This document shows, in pieces, positions 1 through 6,274 of a DNA stretch of 47,434 nt. The notes under the pieces were generated by a model, which was given only the letters and a program-made list of their open reading frames with translations, did no database searches and was not told the DNA's origin. Position 1 is the stretch's first letter. Every line of letters starts with the position of its first letter. Origin of the DNA: an uncultured Eubacteriales bacterium (GTDB lineage Bacteria; Bacillota; Clostridia; Oscillospirales; Oscillospiraceae); assembly GCA_900545585.1 (NCBI GenBank), contig UQZR01000020.1:1-47434 (forward strand), written 5' to 3'. A program made the position numbers and the translations under genes.

Positions 1-102
1 CATTTTATTGGGGAAGCCCCAGATGTTGCCCAGGCCGACTGCCGAACCGACAGACGCCATCAGGAATCCAAAATTGGTTCCAAAGCCTTTTCTTTCTTCC
101 AT
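1..102 (-). CDS. Sodium:neurotransmitter symporter family (NSS/SNF) transporter, N-terminus only
   Basis: Only the first 34 codons lie in the window; the gene runs off the left edge. The peptide contains GSAVGLGNIWGFP, the hallmark of the first, unwound membrane helix of NSS (LeuT-fold) transporters, where the Gly-Asn-Ile-Trp stretch helps form the sodium and substrate site. These proteins import amino acids or related compounds with sodium across the cytoplasmic membrane; the substrate cannot be told here. The ATG at 102-100 has a GGAGAG ribosome binding site six bases upstream. A promoter and a two-hairpin leader precede it. Confident family call; partial gene. Confidence 0.88.
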   Translation of the reverse strand, partial: MEERKGFGTNFGFLMASVGSAVGLGNIWGFPNKM

Positions 103-144
103 TGTTTTCTCTCCTTACTAAATACTTTCCCTTAGCCTTCCCGT

Positions 145-235
145 TCCGGTGCTCCCACACCGGAGCGGTTCCCTGCGCGAAAGTCTTTCGCGTCAGGTTA
201 CTTTGAAGTATAGCCCATCCCGCCGCTCCCCGCAA
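145..235 (-). promoter_or_regulatory. Promoter and two-hairpin leader of the NSS transporter gene
   Basis: On the minus strand TTGCGG (235-230) and TATACT (212-207) are separated by 17 bases, a good sigma-A promoter. The roughly 100-base leader then holds two hairpins: 197-172 (CCTG plus CGCGAAAG paired with CTTTCGCG plus CAGG) and 164-145 (TCCGGTG paired with CACCGGA). Neither is followed by a U-run, so they do not look like terminators. I do not recognise a known riboswitch or T-box. Confidence 0.5.
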
Positions 236-519
236 TTAGCAATATTTATAAATTTTTAGCACAGTTTTCTGCTGTTTTAACATTTTCTTTATAGTAAACC
301 ACCATTCCTTTATGTGAAAAGTATAACATTTCATGCGGCAAAAATCAGATAATATATGCTAATATCTCGTAAAATACAGAATTTGTGCATGTATTTCTTA
401 TGAAGAAATGTGCGGGTGCTTTTTCTGTGCAAGCGCACGATTGTTAAATTTTCGCTAATCCGATGTTAAGACCCCGTTAATGTCGCGCTTGCCGGTATAG
501 CGCCGCGCAAAAAAAGCAG
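236..519. other. AT-rich intergenic region
   Basis: Between the NSS promoter and the zur promoter is about 280 bases of much lower GC content than the surroundings. I see no credible ORF, hairpin terminator or tRNA in it. It may be upstream regulatory DNA for the divergent genes, but no specific site is supported. Confidence 0.4.
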
Positions 520-563
520 TTGACAAACGCGGATTTTCTGCTATGATTTGAAAACGGTTTTCA
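520..563 (+). promoter_or_regulatory. zur-znu promoter with Zur-type palindrome
   Basis: TTGACA (520-525) and TATGAT (542-547) are spaced by 16 bases. Immediately overlapping the start of transcription is the 15-base palindrome TGAAAACGGTTTTCA (549-563). It resembles the Zur box described in actinobacteria (TGAAAATnATTTTCA type) more than the Bacillus box. Its position would block RNA polymerase, so zinc-loaded Zur probably represses its own operon here. Promoter seen directly; regulator assignment is inference from the downstream genes. Confidence 0.72.
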
Positions 564-586
564 TTTTCAATTTCAGGAGGCATCCT

Positions 587-985
587 ATGACGTATATGAC
601 CAGACAGCAGCAGGCGATACTAACCTGCATCCAGTCCTGCGACGGCGGCATCGGCGCAGCGGAGCTGACGGAAACGCTGCACCGGCAGGGCGAGACGGTG
701 GGACTGACCACCGTGTACCGCCATTTGGAGCGGTTGGAAAAGGCAGGCAAGGTTCACAAAATTGTGACGGATTCCGGCGCAAAATACCAGTTCTGCACAT
801 GTAACGCATCGGGTCGCGACTGTTTTCTGCTGAAATGCGAAAAGTGCGGTGAGGTGTGCCATGTGGACTGCTCCCATCTGGCGCCGCTGTACCGCCATCT
901 GGAGGAGGAGCACGGCTTCTCCATCGACCCGCGGCGGACGCTGTTTTACGGCGTGTGCCGCCGGTGCCGGGAGGCGGCGGAATGA
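587..985 (+). CDS. zur: Fur-family metalloregulator, probably Zur
   Basis: A 132-residue Fur-family repressor. The N-terminal winged helix carries the TTVYRHLERLEKAG recognition-helix signature, and the C-terminal dimerisation domain has the structural zinc pairs CEKCGEVCH and CRRCR. The start at 587 is chosen because AGGAGG lies six bases upstream; an ATG at 548 in frame lies within the operator and has no ribosome site. It overlaps znuA by ATGA. Being the first gene of a zinc ABC transporter operon and sitting behind a palindromic operator argues for Zur over Fur or PerR; the metal specificity is inferred from this context. Confidence 0.85.
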   Translation: MTYMTRQQQAILTCIQSCDGGIGAAELTETLHRQGETVGLTTVYRHLERLEKAGKVHKIVTDSGAKYQFCTCNASGRDCFLLKCEKCGEVCHVDCSHLAPLYRHLEEEHGFSIDPRRTLFYGVCRRCREAAE

Positions 986-1980
986 GGCGGCTCCTGGCGT
1001 TTTTACTGGCGCTGACGGTGGCGGCGGGGCTGTGCGGCTGCGGCCGGAAGCCCTTGCAGGACAACGGAAAGCTCCGGGTGGTATGCACGCTGTTCCCCTA
1101 CTACGACTTCGTGCGGCAGATCGGCGGGGACGACGTGGACGTGACGCTGGTGGTGCCCGCAGGGCGGGAGACACACAGCTTTGAGCCCACGCCGCTGGAT
1201 GTCATCCGCATCAGCGAGGCGGACGTGTTCGTCTACAACGGCGGCGAGAGCGAGCAGTGGGTGGAGAACATTCTGGACGCCGCAGGGGAAAATATCCCGT
1301 ATGTCCTGTCGATGATGGGGGCGGCGGAACTGCATGAGGAAGAATTTTCCGAGGGCATGCAGGGACAGGACGCAAACGCCCACGAGCACAGCGATCACGA
1401 CCACGGCCACGGCGAAAACGGCGGGGGCGATGATGCGGAAGATGAAGAAACCGAGTACGACGAGCACATCTGGACATCGCCGGTGACGGCCATGGCCCTG
1501 TGCCGCGCCATCGGGGAGACTCTGTGTCAGGCCGATCCCGACCACGCCGACAGCTACCGCCAGCGGCTGACGGACTATCTGACGGAGCTGGAGTCGCTGG
1601 ATCAGTCGTTCCGCGACGTGGTGGCCGGCGGCAGCCGGAGGCTGCTGGTGTTCGGCGACCGGTTCCCGCTTTTGTATTTCTGCCGCGAGTACGGGCTGGA
1701 CTACCGCGCGGCGTTTCACGGCTGCGCCGGCGACACCGAGCCGTCGCTGGCCACATTGAAGTATCTCATCGATCTGGTAAACGAGGAGCACATCCCCGTG
1801 GTATACACCATCGAGCTCAGCAGCCGGAAGGTGGCGGAGGCCATCGCCGAGACCACCGGCGCGGCGGTGCGGACGTTCCAGTCCTGCCAGACGGTGAGCC
1901 GCGCGGATTTTGATAACGGCGTCACGTATCTCCAATTGATGGAGGCCAACGTGGACGCATTGAGGGAGGGGCTGGCCTGA
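982..1980 (+). CDS. znuA: Zinc ABC transporter substrate-binding lipoprotein
   Basis: A 332-residue cluster A-I (TroA/ZnuA) metal-binding protein that captures zinc outside the membrane and delivers it to ZnuB. It begins with a lipoprotein signal peptide ending GLCGC, where the Cys would be lipidated. Likely metal ligands are His65 (ETHSFEP), His162 (DEHIW) and His246 (AFHGC). Between the first two lies the charged His-rich loop around residues 134-143 (HEHSDHDHGH), typical of zinc rather than manganese binders. The start is at the ATGA overlap with zur. Translation is probably coupled through the operon. Confidence 0.9.
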   Translation: MRRLLAFLLALTVAAGLCGCGRKPLQDNGKLRVVCTLFPYYDFVRQIGGDDVDVTLVVPAGRETHSFEPTPLDVIRISEADVFVYNGGESEQWVENILDAAGENIPYVLSMMGAAELHEEEFSEGMQGQDANAHEHSDHDHGHGENGGGDDAEDEETEYDEHIWTSPVTAMALCRAIGETLCQADPDHADSYRQRLTDYLTELESLDQSFRDVVAGGSRRLLVFGDRFPLLYFCREYGLDYRAAFHGCAGDTEPSLATLKYLIDLVNEEHIPVVYTIELSSRKVAEAIAETTGAAVRTFQSCQTVSRADFDNGVTYLQLMEANVDALREGLA

Positions 1981-2705
1981 TGGAAAAGCCGACGGAAAAG
2001 AAAATATTGCTGGACTGCCGCGATGTGTCCCTGGGCTATGAGGGGCAGGCGCTGTGGCAGGGGCTGACGTTCCAGGTGCGCAGCGGCGACTATCTTTGCG
2101 TGGTGGGCGAGAACGGCTCCGGCAAGTCCACGCTGCTGAAAAGTATGCTGGGCCTTCTGAAGCCCATGAAGGGAGAGATCGTGCTGGACCGGTCCCTGCG
2201 GGCGGGAGCCATCGGCTATCTGCCCCAGCAGACACAGGCCCAGAAGGACTTTCCCGCCACAGTGACGGAGGTGGTGCGCAGCGGCTTCCTCAACGGGCGG
2301 GGCGCTCACTTCTTCTACACGGCGCAGGAGAAATCCACGGCGCTGATGCACATGGGCAAGCTGGGCATTTTAGAGCTGAAGGACCGGTGCTACCGTGAGC
2401 TGTCCGGCGGGCAGCAGCAGCGGGTGCTGCTGGCAAGAGCGCTGTGCGCCGCCGGAGAGCTGCTGGTGCTGGATGAGCCGGTGACGGGGCTGGACCCCGC
2501 TGCGGCCCAGGACCTGTACCGCACGCTGGACTATCTCAATAAGAAGGAGGGGCTGGCCATCGTCATGGTGACCCACGACCTGCGCAGCGCCCTGCCCCAT
2601 GCTACCGCCATCCTCCACGCGGGACACGGCGGCTGGTTCTACGGCGACACGGCGGCGTATCTGGCGTCGCCCTACGGAAAGCGATTCGGAGGTGACGGTA
2701 TATGA
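1980..2705 (+). CDS. znuC: Zinc ABC transporter ATP-binding protein
   Basis: A 241-residue ABC ATPase. Walker A is GENGSGKST, the signature is LSGGQQQR, Walker B is LLVLDEP and the switch His is in VMVTHD. It powers zinc import through ZnuB. Its ATG shares a base with the znuA stop (TGATG), and its end overlaps znuB by four bases, so the three subunits are translationally coupled in the order binding protein, ATPase, permease. Confidence 0.9.
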   Translation: MEKPTEKKILLDCRDVSLGYEGQALWQGLTFQVRSGDYLCVVGENGSGKSTLLKSMLGLLKPMKGEIVLDRSLRAGAIGYLPQQTQAQKDFPATVTEVVRSGFLNGRGAHFFYTAQEKSTALMHMGKLGILELKDRCYRELSGGQQQRVLLARALCAAGELLVLDEPVTGLDPAAAQDLYRTLDYLNKKEGLAIVMVTHDLRSALPHATAILHAGHGGWFYGDTAAYLASPYGKRFGGDGI

Positions 2706-3520
2706 GCCTGCTGCTGGAAATGTTCACCTACCCCTTTATCCTGCGGGCCTTTGTGGTGGGCATCCTGATCTCCCTGTGCGCGGCGCTGCTGGGCGTGCCG
2801 CTGGTGCTGAAGCGCTACTCCATGATCGGCGACGGACTGAGCCACGTGTCCTTCGGCGCACTGAGCGTTGCGCTGGCCTGCGGCTGGGCGCCGCTGCCGG
2901 TGTCCATCCCCGTGGTGGTGCTGGCGGCGCTGGGCCTGCTGCGGATGACGGAGAGGAGCCGCATGGGCGCGGACGCGGCCATCGCCGTGGTCAGCGCCTC
3001 CTCCCTGGCCGCCGGTGTGGTGGTCACCAGTCTCACCACCGGCATGACCACCGATGTGGACAGCTTTATGTTCGGCTCCATCCTGGCGCTGGACCGCGCC
3101 GACGTGGCGCTGTCCGTAGGGGTGTCGGCGGCGGTGCTGGTGCTGTACGTGCTGTTTTACCACCGGCTGTTCGCCATCACCTTTGATGAGAGCTTTTCCC
3201 GCGCCACCGGCATGCGGGTGGGGCTTTACAACACGGTGCTGTCGGTGCTGACAGCGCTGACCATCGTGCTGGGCATGCGGCTGATGGGCGCCATGCTCAT
3301 CTCCAGTCTGGTCATCTTCCCCGCCCTGACGGCGATGCGGCTGCTCCGCAGCTTCCGCGGCGTGGTCATCTGCGCGGGAGTACTCAGCGTGGCATGCTTC
3401 TGCGCGGGGCTCACCGGCTCGTATCTGTTGAGCACCCCCGTGGGCGCTACGGTGGTGCTGGCGGATCTGGCGGCGTTCCTGCTGGCCTGCGGTGCGGCGG
3501 GGCTGAAAAAACGGGCATAA
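2702..3520 (+). CDS. znuB: Zinc ABC transporter permease (ABC-3 family)
   Basis: A 272-residue polytopic membrane protein of the ABC-3 family, almost entirely hydrophobic helices, forming the zinc channel with ZnuC. The family stretch MIGDGLSHVSFGALS lies near residue 40. It starts at an ATGA overlap with znuC and is the last gene of the operon, followed at once by a rho-independent terminator. Metal specificity rests on the His-rich loop of ZnuA and the neighbouring Zur-like regulator. Confidence 0.9.
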   Translation: MSLLLEMFTYPFILRAFVVGILISLCAALLGVPLVLKRYSMIGDGLSHVSFGALSVALACGWAPLPVSIPVVVLAALGLLRMTERSRMGADAAIAVVSASSLAAGVVVTSLTTGMTTDVDSFMFGSILALDRADVALSVGVSAAVLVLYVLFYHRLFAITFDESFSRATGMRVGLYNTVLSVLTALTIVLGMRLMGAMLISSLVIFPALTAMRLLRSFRGVVICAGVLSVACFCAGLTGSYLLSTPVGATVVLADLAAFLLACGAAGLKKRA

Positions 3521-3526
3521 CGGCGC

Positions 3527-3566
3527 GGCGGCGCGGGTCTACACCCGCACCGCCCTGTCTTTTTTT
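3527..3566 (+). terminator. Terminator of the zur-znuACB operon
   Basis: GGCGG-C-GCGGGT pairs with ACCCGC-A-CCGCC around a CTAC loop, followed by a T-rich run to 3566. It begins six bases after the znuB stop codon. Confidence 0.82.
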
Positions 3567-3607
3567 GCAAAACGCGCCTTTTCGACGGGTTTTTTGCAGA
3601 AAAATAC

Positions 3608-3636
3608 TTGCGTTGTTCCTCTTTTTATGGTATGCT
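3608..3636 (+). promoter_or_regulatory. Promoter of the rimP-nusA-infB operon
   Basis: TTGCGT (3608-3613) and TATGCT (3631-3636) are separated by exactly 17 bases. The predicted leader to the rimP start is about 85 bases and contains no obvious terminator. Confidence 0.65.
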
Positions 3637-3729
3637 ACACACGTAAGTAAGGTATTGACTGGGAGTGGGCTTGACTGTCCGCTCTTTTTGTTGGGCATTT
3701 TTGATTTGTTAAAAACAGGAGGATGCGCC

Positions 3730-4188
3730 GTGAAGAAGATCACAGACGTTGTCTGGGAGCTGGCGGAGCCGGTGGTACAGGAGCATGGCTGCCAGCTGTG
3801 GGACGTGGAATATGTACGGGAGGCGGGCCAGTGGTACCTGCGGCTGTATCTGGACAAGGACGGCGGCGTGGACATTCTGGACTGCGAGGCCATCAGCCGG
3901 AGGGTCAGCGACCTGCTGGACGAGGCCGACCCCATCGAGAGCAGCTACGTGTTCGAGGTGGGCTCCGCCGGTCTGGAGCGGCAGCTGAAGCGGCCCTCGG
4001 ACTTTGCCCGCTTCATGGGCAGCCCCGTGCTGGTCAAGACCTACCAGAACAGGGACGGGCGCAAGGAGTTCGCCGGTAAGCTGGCGGGCTATGAGGACGG
4101 CGCGGTGCTGCTGGACATGGGCGGCGCGGAGCCGGTGCGGTTCGAAAAGAACGAGGTGGCGCTGGTGCGCCTGCGCGTGGAATTCTGA
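3730..4188 (+). CDS. rimP: Ribosome maturation factor RimP
   Basis: A 152-residue protein matching RimP, which binds the pre-30S particle and is needed for late small-subunit assembly. The N-terminal domain holds the family stretch VEYVREAGQWYLRLYLDKDGG and the motif EVGSAGLERQLK leads into the C-terminal SH3-like domain. It starts with GTG; AGGAGG at 3717-3722 lies seven bases upstream and no better ATG fits. It opens the standard rimP-nusA operon and is 37 bases before nusA. Confidence 0.92.
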   Translation: MKKITDVVWELAEPVVQEHGCQLWDVEYVREAGQWYLRLYLDKDGGVDILDCEAISRRVSDLLDEADPIESSYVFEVGSAGLERQLKRPSDFARFMGSPVLVKTYQNRDGRKEFAGKLAGYEDGAVLLDMGGAEPVRFEKNEVALVRLRVEF

Positions 4189-4225
4189 TACGACTATCTG
4201 ACGATGAATAGAAGGAGAAACGACC

Positions 4226-5284
4226 ATGAAATGTGATGAGATCTTCGCCGCACTGGCGATGCTGGAAAAGGAACGCGGTATCCCCCAGAGCTTTATGATG
4301 GGCAAGATCATTCAGGCGCTGACCACTGCCTATAAGCGGGACCACGAGGGCGTGGAGAACGTCATCGTGGACGTGAACGAGGAGAAGAAGGATCTGAAGA
4401 TGTTCGTCCAGAAGGAGATCGTGGAGGAGGTGGAGAACCCCGGCTCCCAGATCTCGCTGGAGGAGGCCAAGCACATGTCCGCCAAGAACGAGCTGGGCGG
4501 CATCGTCAACATCCCCGTGGAAAGCGTGGAGTTCGGCCGTATCGCCGCCGGAAACGGCAAGCAGGTCATCATCCAGGGCCTGCGGGAGGCTGAGCACGGC
4601 ATGGTCTACGATGAGTTCAACAGCAAGCAGCACGAGATCCTCACCGGCACCGTCAGCCGCATCGATCCCCGGACCGGCAACGTCAGTCTGCGTATCGGCA
4701 CCGGCGCCGAGTCCACCGAGGCGGTGCTGACCATGAACGAGCAGGTCCCCGGCGAGGAGCTGCGTGAGGGCCAGATGGTCAAGGTGTATCTGGTAGAGGT
4801 CCGCCGCAGCACCCGCGGCCCGCAGGTGCTGATCTCCCGTACCCACCCGGGCCTTGTGAAGCGGCTGTTCGAGCTGGAGGTGCCGGAGATCTATGACGGC
4901 ACCGTGGAGATCCGCTCCATCGCCCGTGAGGCGGGCAACCGCACCAAAATGGCGGTGTGGTCCGCCGACGAGAACGTGGACCCCATCGGCGCATGCGTCG
5001 GTCCCCGCGGTCAGCGCGTCAACGCCATCGTGGACGAGCTGCGGGGCGAGAAGATCGACATCATCAAGTACTCCGAGGACCCTGCGGAGTTTATCGCCGC
5101 CGCGCTGGCCCCTGCCGACGTGGTCAGCGTGCAGCTGGCCGACGAGGGCAAGAGCTGCCGCGTGGTCGTCCCCGACGACCAGCTGAGCCTTGCCATCGGC
5201 AAGGAGGGGCAGAACGCCCGTCTGGCCGCGCGGCTCACCGGCTATAAGATCGACATCAAGCCCGCCAGCTACACCGGCGAGTAA
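4226..5284 (+). CDS. nusA: Transcription termination/antitermination factor NusA
   Basis: 352 residues, the compact Gram-positive form without the E. coli acidic repeats. An N-terminal RNA-polymerase binding domain is followed by an S1 domain (around residues 130-200, HEILTGTVSRIDPRTGNVSLRI) and two KH domains, with GACVGPRGQRVNAI and LAIGKEGQNARLAARLTG as the RNA-binding loops. It modulates pausing, termination and antitermination. AGGAG precedes the ATG. It lies between rimP and rnpM as in most Firmicutes. Confidence 0.95.
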   Translation: MKCDEIFAALAMLEKERGIPQSFMMGKIIQALTTAYKRDHEGVENVIVDVNEEKKDLKMFVQKEIVEEVENPGSQISLEEAKHMSAKNELGGIVNIPVESVEFGRIAAGNGKQVIIQGLREAEHGMVYDEFNSKQHEILTGTVSRIDPRTGNVSLRIGTGAESTEAVLTMNEQVPGEELREGQMVKVYLVEVRRSTRGPQVLISRTHPGLVKRLFELEVPEIYDGTVEIRSIAREAGNRTKMAVWSADENVDPIGACVGPRGQRVNAIVDELRGEKIDIIKYSEDPAEFIAAALAPADVVSVQLADEGKSCRVVVPDDQLSLAIGKEGQNARLAARLTGYKIDIKPASYTGE

Positions 5285-5309
5285 GATCGGACAGAAAGGA
5301 GCGGCAGAG

Positions 5310-5582
5310 ATGCAGAAGCCCCGCAAAATACCGCAGCGGCAGTGCGTCGGCTGCCGCGAGATGAAGGAGAAGAAGGCGCTGCTGCGCATCGTCCGGACGC
5401 CGGAGGGCGAGATCCTGCTGGACAGCACCGGCAAAAAATCCGGACGCGGCGCCTATGTGTGCCCCGACCCCGCCTGCCTGAAGAAGGCACGGAAGAACCG
5501 GTCGCTGGAGCGGGCCTTTGACACCGCCATCCCGCCGGAGGTCTACGACGCGCTGGAAGCGCAGATGGAGGGCGGCCTATGA
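5310..5582 (+). CDS. rnpM: YlxR/DUF448 family RNA-binding protein (RNase P modulator RnpM)
   Basis: A 90-residue DUF448 protein with the signature RQCVGCREMKEKKALLRIVR and the later GRGAYVCPDPACL, both typical of YlxR. Work on Gram-positive homologues describes binding to RNase P RNA and modulation of its activity, hence the name RnpM. It starts at an ATG with AAAGGAG upstream and overlaps the next gene by ATGA. The family call is firm; the functional role is taken from homologues. Confidence 0.88.
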   Translation: MQKPRKIPQRQCVGCREMKEKKALLRIVRTPEGEILLDSTGKKSGRGAYVCPDPACLKKARKNRSLERAFDTAIPPEVYDALEAQMEGGL

Positions 5583-6205
5583 CAGAACACATCCTATCCA
5601 TGCTGGGCCTCGCCCTGAAGGCGGGCCGCGTGGAGGTGGGCGAGGAGCCGGTGGGCGCCGCCGCCCGCGCCAAGAAAGCCCGCGTCATCTTCGTGGCGCA
5701 GGACGCCGCGCCGTCATCCGTGCGGCGGGCCCAGTCCTTTGCCCGCACCGGCAGCACGCTGTGCGTGACGCTGCCTGCGGATAAGGACGCGCTGGGACGC
5801 AGTCTGGGACGCAGCAGTGTGGCCATGTGCGCCGTCACCGACATCGGCTTTGCCGAGTCGCTGGTGAAAAAGCTGGCGGCGCTGGACGGCGGCGCCTATC
5901 AGGAGGCCGCCGACACGCTGGCCGTCAAGGCCAGACGGGCGCGGGAGCGGAAAGAGGAACGGCTCCAGCATGAGAAAAACCTGCGGCAGGGCAAAAAGCG
6001 TGTCCATGCCGAGAAGCCCGCGGCACCGGAGCCTCCGGCACCGCAGGCGCCTGCCAGACCCGCGGCGAAGCGGCCGTCACGGCCCGGCAGCGCCCGCAGG
6101 CGGCAGGAACGGCCCCAGCGCCGGGCAGAGACATCCAGCCAACGGTTCGCCGGCGCGCTGCCGGTGAAGAAGGGCAAAGGAAGCCGGAAAAAGTCCGGCA
6201 GATAA
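5579..6205 (+). CDS. L7Ae-family ribosomal protein-like (YlxQ) with long basic C-terminal tail
   Basis: The first 100 or so residues are an L7Ae/L30e fold as in YlxQ, beginning MLGLALKAGRVEVGEEPV, the typical opening of bacterial L7Ae-like K-turn RNA-binding proteins. YlxQ is usually about 100 residues; here the protein is 208. From about residue 118 it becomes a tail dominated by Arg, Lys, Pro, Ala, Gln and Glu, ending KKGKGSRKKSGR, probably disordered and RNA-binding. It sits between rnpM and infB, the usual place for ylxQ. Its start overlaps the rnpM stop. Confidence 0.85.
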   Translation: MTEHILSMLGLALKAGRVEVGEEPVGAAARAKKARVIFVAQDAAPSSVRRAQSFARTGSTLCVTLPADKDALGRSLGRSSVAMCAVTDIGFAESLVKKLAALDGGAYQEAADTLAVKARRARERKEERLQHEKNLRQGKKRVHAEKPAAPEPPAPQAPARPAAKRPSRPGSARRRQERPQRRAETSSQRFAGALPVKKGKGSRKKSGR

Positions 6206-6274
6206 ACAGCAGCAAACGGAACTTGCGCGGCATGCCACGCGGCAGGCCGATCACTAAGATGGAGGTGGCTTTAT

